A stretch of DNA of 64,000 bases from Nelumbo lutea (taxonomy: Eukaryota; Streptophyta; Magnoliopsida; Proteales; Nelumbonaceae), in NCBI GenBank assembly GCA_022828595.1, contig JAKGHH010000002.1:74310383-74374382 (forward strand). The letters are read 5' to 3'. A model generated the notes under the pieces. It saw only the letters and a list, made by a program, of their open reading frames with translations. It had not been told where the DNA came from and searched no databases. Below, in pieces: positions 32,761-45,508 of this stretch. The translations under genes and the position numbers were made by a program. The stretch's first letter is position 1. Every line of letters begins with the position of its first letter.

Positions 32761-33279
32761 GATAATACAATCCTCCAACTTCATGCCTGCCACCAATCGT
32801 CTTTCCCGTCTTGAGATCCTAAAAAATGCAATAGGATGGAAAAAATAACATAAGATTTTATCAACTTACTAGAAGACATAAGACTAAAGGTAAATTTATG
32901 AACATATAGGACTAATGGTAAAGTAAAATCATAATGTAAAGAAACATCACCGGTACCAGAAACACAGGATGTAGAGTAACCGATTAGGTTGTCTCCAGAA
33001 TCAATAATTCATGGTTTAAAAGAAGAAACAAGACATGTGTACCTGACTTTGCAAGAGTTGCAGTATACCTAGAAGAAGAAGAAGACATGTAAAGTTTTTC
33101 ATACTCTTCTCAGTCGATAGAAATCATTTCATTCTCCTTCCCAATACCTTAAGCAGTGGAGTAATCTCTCGTAGTACCACTATCTCCTTATACAATAGCA
33201 TGATTGGCCCAAGTAGAAGGTGGGCCATGTAGATCATAACAATAGTTCACAATGTGTCCTTCCTATCCACAATAGTTGC

Positions 33280-34422
33280 ACTCTTTGATATTCATCGACT
33301 AGCATTATTGACACCATGACCTTTAAAATTCCTATCTCTACCACCATTGTGACCTCCTCTCACACCATGGTTACTCCCTCTAGGATAGTTATTTCTACCA
33401 CGTGACCCACCTCTACCACCTCTGGTTGTGGCTAGGGCTGACTTCTCTAATACTAGAGAGCTATCTATATGTGGACTTGTAACCCTTCTTACTTTGGAGA
33501 AGACTTCAAATAGTGTAGGTATGTCACTGCTACCTAAAATATGGACATGCAGTGATTCAAATTCAGACCTCAATCCAAAAAGAAAATGTGCCACATCCAA
33601 TTGATCTCTTTGTTGTTTTTGCACTTTGAGATCAATCAAAAGAGGTTGATACGAATCCAACTCATTCTGCAAACTCTTCAAGCAAGCATACTACTCTTCC
33701 ACACTCCTATCACCTTACATGTAGTTGAAAATACTCCTGATACAATTGATAGACTCTAGTTACATTGTCTTGTCCAAAATACAACTACTTAGCATGTTCT
33801 AGTATTAGAAAAGTCAACCCTAGTCGACTTCTTTAATACTGGAGAGCTATCTATATATGAACTCGTAACCCTTCTTACTTTGGAGAAGACTTCTGATAGT
33901 GTTGGTATGTCACTACTACCAAAAATCTGGGCATAGAGTGGTTCAAATTCAGACCTCAATCCAAAAAGAAAATGTGCCACATCCAACTGATCTCTCTGTT
34001 GTTTTTGCACTTTGAAATCAATCAGAAGAGGCTAATACAAATCCAACTCATTCCACAAACTCTTTAAGCAAGCATAGTATTCTTCCACACCCCTATCACC
34101 TTACATGTAGTTGGAGATACTCCTAATACAATTGATAGATTCTAATTACATTGTCTTGTCTAGAATACAACCGCTTAGCATGTTCCCAAATTTCTTTTGT
34201 AGTGTCGAAGAACATCAAGTTCACACTGATATGAGGTTCCATACTGTTCCAAAGACATGTCATAATATGTGCATTCTCCTGGATCCAATCATCATACCTT
34301 GCAGTTCTTGGGTTTGTTTTGTTTTCTTTAATATATTTTAACTTTCCTCTCGCCATCAAATTTACCTCTACCGACTTCGCCCATGGTACGTAGTTGGTAA
34401 CATTAAGTATAACTGACATCAT
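33280..34422 (-). pseudogene. Copia gag with internal tandem duplication
   Basis: The N-terminus (34422-34123) has NYVPWAKSVEVNLMARGKL and IWEHAKRLYSRQDN, a UBN2-type gag. The middle reads QQRDQLDVAHFLFGLRSEFE twice (34010 and 33600 regions), followed by a glycine/arginine-rich RGGRGGSRGRN stretch and a zinc-knuckle relic near 33270. The repeated DNA units are 33441-33790 and 33827-34176, offset 386 bp. A few stops and frame changes occur. Confidence 0.88.
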
Positions 34423-34929
34423 TTGTATAGCGATGAAATCAGGTTGTACCGTAACACTTGTTATCTATTCACTGCTAGAGGTAGCCATCAATTACTTCTA
34501 CAATACTCTTCCAAGACAAACACCTTCCCAACTCAACAACAACATTCAACCGACTTAACTATTGGTTTTGAAACTTCAACAGCATAGCCGCAACCCCTAA
34601 ACCTAGAACAACAACATAAAAACTTCTTTTACGAGTCAACCAACCTTCCAATTCCTAGAAAATAACCCACTAAACACATCAAGCACAAAAAACAATCAGC
34701 CGAACTTCACATTCATAGTCCCTCTTCGAACTATCAAGTAGACGGAGTCTAAACCACCATCAAACAGTCGAGCAACAATGCAACTTGAAGCATAGAAGCC
34801 TCTTAACCTTTTGGGCGATCAATCCTTTTAGGTTCTTCCCCTTCCTCTCTTCTCATATTGGTATAAAACCTTATCCGAGCTAGTCACAAGTGTCCTTCAT
34901 TGATGCAATCAAAAAACTCGATCAACTAT

Positions 34930-34941
34930 GCTCTAGTACCA
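34930..34941 (-). other. Primer-binding site of copia element
   Basis: TGGTACTAGAGC on minus, adjacent to the LTR, differs by two bases from the canonical initiator tRNA-Met site TGGTATCAGAGC. Confidence 0.85.
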
Positions 34942-35215
34942 TGTTATTAAGCCTGTATTTAATTAAATAAATAAAAAAGGAGATTTTGATATGAGCTAGA
35001 AGGGGAAGAGATGGAGAAGAAGAAGTCGAATAGAATATGGTTTTACAATCTCAATCGAAAGAGAGAATTGCCACCCAGTATGTTTAATTCATAATAAAAA
35101 ATAAAATTACAATACTACCCCTATATACAATTGCTTGAGAATAGAGACAAAAAATACATTGATTTAAAGAAGAGAAAAGACTAAAATAACCCTAGAACAA
35201 AGTTGTATTTTAACA
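34942..35215 (-). repeat. 5' LTR of the copia element
   Basis: On + it starts TGTTATTAAGCC next to the PBS and closes around TTTTAACAACA (35215, or up to 35221 because of an ACA repeat). About 275-280 bp, a usual small copia LTR size. Confidence 0.75.
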
Positions 35216-35221
35216 ACAACA

Positions 35222-36554
35222 GCACTTACTAGCTTGTTATATTTGGGTCGCATTTGGAAAGTCTTCTCGCACGGGCTTCGGGTTGTTTAGAAGCCTGGAA
35301 GCCCAAATTTTGAGATTTTCCCGTTTCAAATGGTAGATCTGTTTCGAAAAAGATGCAAACCGTTGAAGACGAGAGAAGCCTGAAATTGGGCTTTTTCAAG
35401 AAGCTTCGATTGAAGCTTTTGCAGTCTTCTAGCTTCTTCGAATGTGTGTTTCTCTACACATGCTCATGAGAAAAAGGGGATCTTTCGATAAAAACTCACA
35501 ATACGTTTGAGCCCTAACCCTGAGGTCGACCATTTGACCTGTGTACATCTTCTTAATTCCTTCTTCTTCTTCTTCTTCTTCTTCGAGTGTGTCGTTCTTC
35601 TTTTTCTTCTTTCCATGGCTAATCTTTCTCTCCGTTTTGTAGGTATACCATCGAAGGTAACTTGCTATGGTCAAAGATTTGAAGACTTGCAAACAAAATA
35701 GGTACAACCCCCTCCCCATTTTCCTTCGCCTAGAATCTCTTCTTGCTGCTATTATTTCCCTTCTTCATCTGAAACCCCTTCTGATGAGGGTTTTTCATTG
35801 TATAAAGAGATGGTGGATAATCTTGTGTTTGCATTAAATTCCATGCACTGATGTATGATGTATGAACCTTTTGATGTGTTTGCATTAACTCGTTTGGAAT
35901 CTCCATTCATATGATATATGAAGATTTATTAATGTCTTGATTTTGAAATGCCCCATGCTAATGACAGATACTCTACCCATCTATAAAGCTTACCAAAGTT
36001 TAGATTTTGTAAGGCAAAATCCTCTTCAACCATGACAAACGCCCCAAGGTCATTAAAATAATTTCCTTTGTGACCATGTGGAAATTATGCTTCACTTATG
36101 TATGATATATGCATTAATGGAAACTATTTATGTCATTAAAATAAGAAGATGCCAATCAAATAGTTATGTATGATATATCCACCCTTTGTATCCATTGCTC
36201 TAATAATTCTTTTTCCTAGATTTCCCTCAACAACAAGCAAATGAGAATTGATTGCAAAAGATATTTGTGTTGAATGCCTAAAATAAACATCGCACAACAC
36301 TAGCACACATAAACAAATCCAAAGTGATCAAACATCTAAAGTGGAATGAAATTGAGATCATGAATTAACTTAGGTGTTTACAGTTGCAACATGTTTATAG
36401 TGGCTTTTTGGATCCTTAGACCACTGTCCTGAAGCACATTGAGAGAAGACCCATTCAGTCCTAAAGCACATAAGAAACCACATTGGAAATCCACAACCCA
36501 TTCAACTAGCAAATGCTACTACCATTTCCCATTGACAGGAACATCTGAAGATAT
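35222..36554. other. Intergenic, with a (TTC)n run
   Basis: TTC microsatellite at about 35561-35585. No convincing coding on either strand; part near 36540 should be the 3' UTR of the minus-strand gene next to it. Confidence 0.5.
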
Positions 36555-37142
36555 CTAAAGTTGTGCATCTGCAATTAAACACTCATTACTTTGGAACTCT
36601 GGTTTTGTAGAAAGGGCTCCCAATGGCCTACTATAAATATCATTGAATGGGAGATTGAATTCTTCATCTAGATCATAGTCATCCATGTAAACAGTTTTAG
36701 ATAATGAACAAGAATTCCTCCAATCCAAATATTGCTCTTGCTCTGAACATCTATAAGAGAAATTGTCATAAGGGTGACTTGTAGTATGATGGCCAAAACT
36801 AGGAGGCTCAAGAAAACTTGTCTGGGGATCCCCAGAATATAGATCTGTTCGGGCCCACCAATGGCTCTTAGTGGGAAGTTCTAGATAATCTGAGCCATGG
36901 TATTGAAACACACTTTCTCGGATGAAAGGAGTTGATGATCTAGATGCACCCAAATGACTTCATAATCTATCCTCCAAGTGGTATCTCCAGTTCTCTTCCA
37001 ACCTTGATTATTATAGAAGGGCATTGTCTATACAATTTAAATCATTTAAATTGGGAATTTTCCTGTTGGTTTTCAATTACACTAAGAATTCTTAGTATTA
37101 CCTGAATTGGCATCTTGTAGGAGGTTTCTCCTTGGCATGCTT
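36555..37142 (-). pseudogene. Terminal exons of an unidentified plant gene, probably frameshifted
   Basis: Exon-like 37142-37102 on minus (KKHAKEKPPTRCQF) ends CAG|GTAATA. After about 80 bp an AG at about 37027 opens a second exon ending at stop 36555. That exon has PFIRESVFQYHGSDYLELP, SHWWARTDLYSGDPQTSFLE and an acidic end with YMDDYDLDEEFNLPFND. Composition (W, Y, D, P, few repeats) and 130 codons without a stop point to real coding. The frame of the exon start (QGWKRTGDTTWRIDYE) differs by one base from that of the main part, so an indel near 36960 is likely. No domain recognised and no upstream exons found; function unknown. Confidence 0.55.
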
Positions 37143-38219
37143 CTTAAAAACCAAGGCTTTAATGGTGATAAAAAAAAAAAAAAACTTTATGTCAACATTT
37201 AGGTAACAATGGAGTGCCTAGGAGCCTTCCTAGGCAATGAAATTTGACAAAGAAAAAATCTAAAAATTTATGTAGATTTCCTAGTTTTATAACCAATAAG
37301 CAAGTAGAGAAATTGAAATAGTTCGATATAAAATACTAATGAAATTTATATTAAAACAAGGTAAATCATCATATCTAAAAGAAATTGAAGGAGCTTGTCA
37401 AGTTGTAATCAGCCGATTGCTGTCAAATACTCAAAGGTTGAAATACCATGGTGTGTAGACATCAAATAAGAGAAGCATTGATCTATTGACATATTATCTA
37501 CCAATCTGAACTGCTTGTTCAATTGCATTCCTATGTCTACTAATAGGATAGCAGGCAACTTAGCTAAACCAAAGGTCAATAAGAAGGAATTTGAGTGGGG
37601 AATGCCGGTTCTAGTGGTAACACATTTGTAAGTTAATTGTTGTTTGATTATTTGATATTTGTCAGTATTAAGACTGTTGTGGTCCTGAATTACCTACCTC
37701 ACTAACTTTTTGGAGGGTAGGAATAATCTTTATATTATCCTTATTTTCTGCAATATAACTAATTGTGAACTGCAGGCTTTTGTGCATCCGGTTAATCTTT
37801 ATATTAACCTACCTCTCTAATTATTTGCATTATCTGCATCCAGTTAACCTTTCAAATATATGTGCATCTGCAGGCTTTTGTCATTCATACAACTTTTCAC
37901 ATTGTCCAATACCTTAATACTTGTATTGAAACAAGACTGATAGAATTGTACACACCGAATAGGTTAGTAGATGACATTCCATGGTGGGAATCATTAGATA
38001 TTTTTTCCTATATTCTTATTCACTAGTCTAAAATATCAAACTTATGCAATTCCTAAGAGGAAAGAAAATCTATTGAATTAGCTTTGTAAATAAAAATGAA
38101 GTTCAACGAATGAACTTGTTGATGAAGTGGTAATTGATTGTTGCTTTTTTTATCTATTAATGACCAAACATTATCTAATCCACTATTAGAACTAGTGTTT
38201 CTAATCCACTATTTAAACA
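37143..38219. other. Intergenic, nothing recognised
   Basis: A (T/A)-rich stretch with an A-run at 37171-37184 and repeated TGCATCTGCAGGCTTTTGT-like words (37775 and 37862). No coding. Confidence 0.5.
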
Positions 38220-39080
38220 AAACATTTACAATATCTTTTCAATCATAAGATCTAATATTGCAGCTAAACAATATAAAGGAAAAATACTTTTCCAGTATTT
38301 TTAAATTTAACTACTATTACTTCAATGATATTTTTATGTCTTAAATCGTTTATATATTTTTCAAATCATTCACTAATTATATACAACTAATTAACTAAAA
38401 CACAAGAGGTTGGGTAATAAATACCCGAAAAAAAATTAGTTGCATCATAAAAATCTTGTAAAATTTTTTATACGAATTACAATTTCTAAATCTTCTTCAC
38501 TTATAAAAAATCATAGGGCCATTTTCATTATAAAAATCTGTAAGAATTTCTTTATAAGAATTGCAACTATGTAACATAAAATATGTTGAACTACACCATG
38601 TTGAATATCTAATACAAATCTTTTATATTTTATCCTATATTGTTGACATAAATATTTAAATTCTTATTTTCTTGTTTCAAAAGTTTTAATATACATAAGT
38701 CAATTTCTAAATTTCGAATTATGATGAGAAATGATATTTAAAGCTTCTTTACACATAAAATTAAAATGTGACAAGTACATCTAATATGTAATAAAATTTC
38801 ATTTAAATAAATGGTTTTAATTGAGATTTTAAAATATTTATAGAAGAATTATTATTAGCAACATTATCAAAACTTATAGAAAAGGCTTTATTTTCAATAC
38901 CATAAATAGGTAAATTGTTTAAAATACTTGCAGTAATTGGTGGCCCAATATGTGACCATTCAAGTCTTGTAAAACTTAAAATTCTTTTTTTTTTGTGTAA
39001 TATTCAAGAATCATCAATAAAATGCCCATTACACATATATAACTAATATTATATTTGGAAGTTCAAAATTCAGATGTAAG
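38220..39080 (-). pseudogene. hAT-superfamily transposase remnant
   Basis: On minus, scattered frames give RILSFTRLEWSHIGPPI, GIENKAFSISFDNVANNNSS, INILKSQLKP, RYIK/YIKTFETRK-EFKYLC and, after frame changes, FYDATNFFSGIYYPTS near 38430. This is the order of the catalytic and DUF4413-type region in plant BED/RICESLEEPER hAT transposases. Many stops; AT-rich. Confidence 0.75.
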
Positions 39081-39465
39081 GGCAATTCTAGAATTAATTA
39101 ACCATAGTAACATTAATTTAGTAAGTTACTTAAATAAAATTAAAATAAATATTAATTATTGATATTGATAATATATATTTATTAATATAATAAAAATAAC
39201 TTAACTAAGAAAAGAAATAAGATAAACTAAAAACTATTATCAATTTAAATTTAAAATAAAACTAATACAAAACTATCTAACAACTATTAGTTTTATAAAT
39301 AATTTTTACTAATTTAAAACCAACTTAAGTTCCACTAAAAATATAAAAACTTAATATAGTTAAAATTTAATAAGGATTAATAAAAACAAAAAATTAATAA
39401 AAAATATTAATTTTCAATATAGTTTAACCAATTTAAAATCAATTTAAATTCCATTTTAAAAATAA
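39081..39465. other. AT-rich spacer
   Basis: Repeats of TAATTTAAAATCAATTTAA-like words (39230, 39310, 39425). No coding. Confidence 0.5.
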
Positions 39466-39890
39466 GGAAAATTATAAAACCTCCTTGGGTTTTCTAACAA
39501 TCCTATGAAACTCCCTTGTGTTTTGACCTTAACAAAAACTACATTCCCTATTGTTTAGAAAAGGTGCAAATACCTTTCTTTCGTCAACAATACAAATAAA
39601 AAAAAATGTTGATTTAATGCATTAATTTTACATCTAAAATTACTTCATCCGAGAAGAGTAGGGTGAATTACTCTTTGAAAGTTGTCTACCAAAATAAATT
39701 AATGGAGGGTCAAGTTGAAACTTTAAATTGTGTATGATAATGCCTTAACAATGATAAGTGTATTCTGGTAAGTTCAATGCCTTTGTTACTAAAAAACTAA
39801 GGGAAATGATGTATTTACACTTTTTCTCAAAACTATAAGGGACGCCTTTGTTAGAGTCAAACACAAAGGTGGTTTATAGAATTGTTATAT
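39466..39890. mobile_element. Long-TIR MITE (about 100-bp arms)
   Basis: ATTATAAAACC, CTAACAATCC, TTTTGACC-TAACAAA and AAGGTGCAAATA in the left arm have counterparts in reverse order in the right arm (TATTTACACTTTTT, TTTGTTAGAGTCAAA, GGTTTATAGAATTG). Non-coding interior. Confidence 0.65.
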
Positions 39891-40331
39891 GAGGATATTT
39901 TTTATATTTTTACCTAACAATAATAACAAACTAATACAAATAATAAATAATTAGCATTAATATACAAAAAATAATACAAATTTATCTAAAGAATAGGCAA
40001 TTGGCCACTCTCACTAGAGCACAACTTAGATTGTGATTGGATAAACTAGACGTAACCCAAAATATAATACTTGAATTGGAATTAGATGGGCACTGCTAGC
40101 TTAATTGGAAATGTCATAGGCCTCTCCTCAAATTTTCTTATAAATAAAGCTTGTGCATCACACAGGTCTTGACTGGTAATTCCTTAAATCACCCTGTATG
40201 GGATATTTTGTCTTATTAATTTAGAAAAGAAATCCATTAACAAGGGATTACTTTATTTTGAACAGATGGCTAGGTTATTGGATCCCGCTTTATCCCATGG
40301 ATAAAGTTGATAATAGTCTAAGAAGAGATTT

Positions 40332-40556
40332 AGGGGTCATTTGATTGCACTTTCAAAGGTCTAATTCTGAAAATGTTGCTTATCAGACCTCCCACTTGTT
40401 TGGTTTTTTTTACCTCTTGAACTTGATTTGAATCTTATTTTCAGATCTGAAAATAATAGAGCTTGAGTCGGCTCTTAACACGCTCAGACACGTTTCAGAG
40501 CTAGTGCATAGTCCAAAATACCTTGACAATATTATGGAAAGTGCAATCAAACACAT
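40332..40556. mobile_element. MITE with GATTGCACTTTC termini
   Basis: GTCATTTGATTGCACTTTC (from 40337) and GGAAAGTGCAATCAAACAC (to 40554) are inverted. Interior about 190 bp, non-coding. Confidence 0.65.
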
Positions 40557-42159
40557 GTCTTCTCGCACACTCAAACTTGTTTGGTTTCTCTCTCACTCTC
40601 TCCCCCCGTCTTCCCGCCACTGCCGCTACAAGTGCGGGCCATGCCGTCTTGGCCTACGGGGCATCCCGAGCCGTTCCTCCCTCCCCAATGGTAATTTGGA
40701 GGGTTAGTTCGGTGCGGGCCCATGCCATGCCGTGAGCCGGGCTGGTCCATGGGTCAACCCTTGGGCTAGGCCAAGCCACAGACCGAACCAAGCTATTCGA
40801 GGTCCATTTAAAAAAATTGGAAAAGTTGTTTAAATTTTTATTTCAATCGATTTTTTATGTATACAATTGTTTATATATACAATTAGACCTATTCATGCGT
40901 CGAGTAGCCCAATGACCTAGCCTGGCCTGACCCATTATTTTTTAGGCTTGGACAAAATTTCAGCCCGAGCCTAGGCTGATACTATTACATATATAAAAAA
41001 GTACTTATGTTATATAATATAATATATATATATATATGCTTCTTAAATTATTAATAAATATCAATTTACTATTAAGAAACATAAATTAGTTTATTAACTT
41101 TTTAAATTATTACTATATTAATATAATATTAGATTATAAAAGTATATTGAAAATAAGACATTTTGTGTATAGATCAGGCTTCGGGCTTGAGCTTTGGGCT
41201 TTATATAAGGACTGGTGCATATCTCAACTAGACCTAACTCAAAAAAAAAAAAAAAACAGTTGCTTGAACTTGCAAATTTATAGACCTAATCGCGTTAGAT
41301 TAAGTTATAAACAATTTATTAATTTTTATTATTCATTATTAAAATATTGTTAGCTATTAAAATATTATAATTATTAAACTAATGTATTTATTTAAAATAC
41401 AGTAACTTTTGGAAATTATCATGAAATACTATTAATAATATAAATTGTACCTTTTTAATTATTTTTGGTAAATACCCTTATTAATATAAAATATTATTAA
41501 TTTCAATATTTTTAATTATGTTTAGTTTTTTTAGAATTTTCCAGATTTTTAATTAATTTTGATATTTTTCATTATTTTTAATTAGTATAAAATACTGAAT
41601 TTTATTGTCCACAATAATGGTCTCAACTCATAAAAATTATTATGAGTTCATTGTGCACAATAAAGGACTCAACTCATAAAAATTATTAATTAATTAAAAG
41701 TGCATTAATACAAAGTTATCTAATAATATTATTAAAACTATCAATTAATATTTTTATATTTAAATTTCTTATTTTTATATTTAATTAAAAGTGCATTAAT
41801 ACATGTTATTTTTATTAATTTTTGCAATAAAACTTTATTAATAAAATGGGTTCAGCTTTTTAAATTTTCATTAATTTTTATCATTTTTAATGAGTTCATT
41901 ATGCACAATAACATGCATTAAAATAAGAGGCCTTCGAAAACCCAAAGGTCTTTCTCTAAATTTGTGCACATTTATTAATCTAATCGAGATAAGCGATGAT
42001 TACTGTTTTATATTTTTAAAACAAAAGAAAATAAGAAAAAAATGCAAAAAATGAAGAAATAGATAATTAACTTCTCTCAAAGGAGAGACATGCTGAGATG
42101 GACAGACCAATATATATATATATATAAGATAGATAGAGAGAGAGAGAGAGAGAGATTCG
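40557..42159. other. GC-rich patch followed by AT-rich DNA
   Basis: 40590-40790 is GC-rich with CATGCC/GGGCC words, like the lineage repeats near 14280-14400; two short frames there look spurious. 41000-42060 is strongly AT-rich with a partial duplication (GTGCACAATAA-GG-CTCAACTCATAAAAATTATTA, about 41605 and 41650). AG run at 42135-42154. Confidence 0.5.
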
Positions 42160-42195
42160 TGGGGAGATGTTCCCAATGTACAACTGTAGTTAGAC
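42160..42195. mobile_element. Hairpin family H, half copy
   Basis: GGGGAGATGTTCCCAATGTA and CAACTGTAGTT match the right half of the family core. Confidence 0.6.
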
Positions 42196-43104
42196 AGGAT
42201 AAGATATTCGATTTAGTGTTAAATAGCCCCTATCACAGCCAACCTAGGCATCGTCAAGGCTCATGCTTATTGGAGGCAAACCCACATAGAAATTAATCAA
42301 ATCCCAGAAAGGAGAATCAACTTGTAAGCAGATTTACCCAAACCAAAATAACTATGCTTCATTGGCTTTGATCAGATTAAAAAATTCATCTCCTCAGCCC
42401 CTTCCCACAAGATGTTTTCATACCAAGCTATTTGTTGTTTCAGAGAGAGAGAGAAAGAGAGAGAGAGAACTGATAACCATGAGAAGTCCACATATGACAA
42501 CTATCAATAGAACTAACATGTAGAAACCTACTAATAACAGAATACAAACTGATCGAATGGATCTAACTATTTGAACTTCTCATACATGGATGACATGGGG
42601 AAAAAGAATAAAATGACAATATGAAGAAAATAATATAATTGATATGTGGAAGGAAAAAAAAAAGGAAAATATAAGTTTATTTTACAAAAGCAAAAAACAT
42701 GTTACGAAAATAAAGGAAGAGAAAAAAAAATACTTGGGTAAAGAAATAACAGATGACATTAACCTGATTCCCTCTCTAGAAAAACTTCCTCTTAGAAAAC
42801 TCTCTGTAAGTCCCCTATACCAAGATAAGGTCTCTTTAGATTGGCGTGGCCACACCCTTTGATATTAACACTGTGACTCATCCTCCAATTACGACAAAAT
42901 CCACTGTCTATTCTGGGTCCTAAAAATTACAGAGTCTATAGGATCTGGGTCGGTTTTGGATTCATGAATTTCTTTTGTCGGTTCAGGACTGGTTCTACCA
43001 TGTTCCGACCTGCTGGCAGCCCTAAATTTACTTGACGAATACGTCTTTGTACAAGTTTAAATTATAATTCTCAAGACTGTGACTCATCCTATCAGTGCTT
43101 TCTC
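42196..43104. other. Intergenic, nothing recognised
   Basis: GA-rich run at 42440-42470. No coding. Confidence 0.5.
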
Positions 43105-43375
43105 TCTCCTAAAACTAAATTGGACAATGAACCGGTTAGGGGTCCAGTTTCTAGGTTGAATGGTCCAACTGTTCGAACTGAACGGATGGTCCATTCTGAC
43201 AAAAAAATAAGAAAAATAAAAAAATAGCTAAAACCGTTGAATGGTTTGAATGGTTCAATTGCCCGGATCAACAGTTTGTTGACCAAATCAATGATTTTTT
43301 GGCAAAACAATAGTTTTGGAGTAAAACAGAACCAATCACCTGATTAATTCCCAATTTTTCTGATCTAACCATCCG
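43105..43375 (+). mobile_element. hAT-type MITE, family D (degraded)
   Basis: Interior matches 27381-27660 in order: GACAATGAACCGGTTAGGGG, GGTCCA(A/G), TTGTTGACCAAATCAATGAT, GGAGTAAAACAGA. Termini are diverged and no clean duplication is seen. Confidence 0.75.
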
Positions 43376-43829
43376 GGGAATGATACATTCTTCGGTGCGC
43401 ATGAGCTTTATTGGTTTGTCACCACCTATTGTAGGAGCAATGATACATGGGATTTACATCATGGTCATGAGAACTGTGTTAGAGAACCAAGCTTCGTGTA
43501 GTGAGAAAAGAACATTCTGACAAAGGGTGAGAAGCACATCAAGTCTCTCCGACAAAGATGAACCTGATCTTGGATGGAAAAGCTCGGACAAAAAACATGG
43601 CTAGCTAGCTATCTAGTAAGCTACGGACTGATCATGTGTTATATATTAGAATAGATCAGAATAATAAGAAAAATTCAAGGCCATGTTTGCTCTTAGCTAT
43701 AATAATAATATAGCTTAACCGTTCAGCACTAATTGGATCAAGATTTCCATGAAAAGACGCTTTAGTTTTACATACTTTGGTGATCAAATCCAGCATATAC
43801 TCAACATTCTCAGAACACTAGGTCAAGCG

Positions 43830-44378
43830 TAGGGATGGCAATGGGGTGGGTACGGGGAGTGTTTTGTAAATTCTAGATCCTATCCCCCTTCCTATACCTC
43901 CCAACCCTACCCACTCCATAATCCATAGTGGGTTAGTTTGAAAATCCAAACCCTCCCCAACCCTATCCTCCCCAAATTCAAATGTAGGTGAGTTGGGTTT
44001 AGAGCATGTATCTAATTTTCTATTATTTCGTATTTTATATAACCACTAAATAAGTAAAATAACACAAACAAACAACAAAATTTTCAATAAATTGATAAAA
44101 ATTTGTAAAAGCATATAAATTATCAACTATCATATCCTTCCCATAAAATTCAAAATATTATTAAATTCAACACCTAATACATAAAGTTTTTTATGCTTTT
44201 CAACAAAAATGCAGGTTGGAGAGGGTTGGGTTTAGCCTAGCACTTACCTTACCTGTACTCATACAGATTGTAGAATCCCAAAGCCCATCTCAGCCTCAAA
44301 ACCTATTCAAAAGAAAAAAAAACACCCCAGCCCGGTAGGATGGGTACGTAACGAGTAGGGTAGAAATTGCCACCCCTA
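43830..44378. mobile_element. TIR element with TAGGGATGGCAAT ends
   Basis: Left TAGGGATGGCAATGGGGTGG and right GAAATTGCCACCCCTA are inverted. AAGCG occurs near both ends. Interior has GGGTTGGGTT blocks. A GC-rich relative sits at 50170-50485. Confidence 0.7.
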
Positions 44379-44624
44379 GCCAAAGCGTGATATTCAATTA
44401 ATTGAGACATTGATGATACATGTTCTATGTTTTCTATGTTTCACTCCATGGACACCCTTATCATCTTATTAGGTAGGCTTTACAAGAACCTACCAAGTAC
44501 ACACCATAAAGACACGACTCACCCGCATTGAGATAACATTTATCTTCCAAGGATGAAGAACCAGGTACATAAATACATAGTAATGCAATTAAAAGTTACT
44601 ATACAATCCAACCAAGAGGGTGTA

Positions 44625-44782
44625 AAAATACAAATATGTACAATGCAAATATACTCCTTCCAAGGCTCAGTTTGGAAGCAGTACAAATGCAAATATGTAC
44701 AACGTAAATGCATACAAAATAATACAAAATATAAGGTTTTGCACTCTACATACTTGCATTTGTACTCCTTCCAAACTCGGCC
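44625..44782 (+). mobile_element. Tourist-like MITE, family B, nested in an older arm
   Basis: Core element 44664-44782 with ends GGCTCAGTTTGGAAGC and CTTCCAAACTCGGCC; right flank TTA, left flank CAA. The preceding 44625-44663 is itself a family B arm (ACAAATATGTACAATGCAAA), suggesting nested insertion. Confidence 0.75.
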
Positions 44783-45245
44783 TTAATTGCTATTTGTCAT
44801 CACTACACTTTTTCCACATGGTAAAATACATAAAAAATTGCTTTGTTTAAAACATAATTAATGTAGTCTCTGCCAAACTAGTAGCAGTAGTAATATGAAG
44901 GAAACAAAAAATCATTTTGCTTCAGAGGCAAATGCTCTTTCTTGAGTCTGCCAAGCATCTTCTAATGAAACCAACTAAATAAGTGAGTAAAATTAAAGAG
45001 CATTAATTAGGTGAAAAAGAGAAAAAAAACAATAATTTGATATTAATTACTTACAATGTTGCTAAAACTAGGTAGCTAGTGCCATCTTTCTCATTTTCAA
45101 ATTCAATATATATACTCAATCTGCAAGTAGATGAAGCTGAACCAATTAGTGAAAAGGTTGGATATTCAAACATTGAAAATTATGGCAGTCCAAGTCAATC
45201 ATACCCACTTGGGATTTTCTACCCACAAGGATATTATCCGCGAGA
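44783..45245. other. Intergenic, nothing recognised
   Basis: No coding or clear repeat. Confidence 0.45.
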
Positions 45246-45380
45246 ACTCACACGCACATCCTACCATGTATTGGGAACATCTCCCGTACTTATAAGTTAT
45301 TATTCATGGAGATGTTTTCAATACACGGTGGACGTGCTTGTGAAGCACCCATCTGTGAGGAGCAGATCCCGTTCCTACTA
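45246..45380. mobile_element. Hairpin family H (strong core)
   Basis: CCATGTATTGGGAACATCTCC (read without its first two bases this is the consensus) pairs with GGAGATGTTTTCAATACACGG around a 26-bp AT-rich loop. Outward AGGAGCAGATCC is the GGATCTGC-type terminus. Confidence 0.75.
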
Positions 45381-45447
45381 TCCACACCTACCCACACATT
45401 ATTACATCTTTACATTGATAACACCTCACATATTTATATATTACCAT

Positions 45448-45508
45448 TCTTGAGGAGATGTTCCCAACGTACAGCTGTAGTATCCTGTGGGTAGGGGATC
45501 TGGACTGA
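45448..45508. mobile_element. Hairpin family H, half copy with terminus
   Basis: GAGGAGATGTTCCCAACGTA, CAGCTGTAGTATCC and GGGGATCTGG. Confidence 0.6.

Larger units (their letters stand above)
30250..35215 (-). mobile_element. Ty1/copia LTR retrotransposon, decayed, 3' LTR not found
   Basis: On minus the order is 5' LTR, PBS, gag, GAG-pre-integrase, integrase, RT, RNase H, i.e. copia. The pol frame is broken by many stops. Below about 30250 no LTR matching the 5' LTR was seen, so the 3' end is truncated or replaced; an AG microsatellite follows. Confidence 0.9.
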
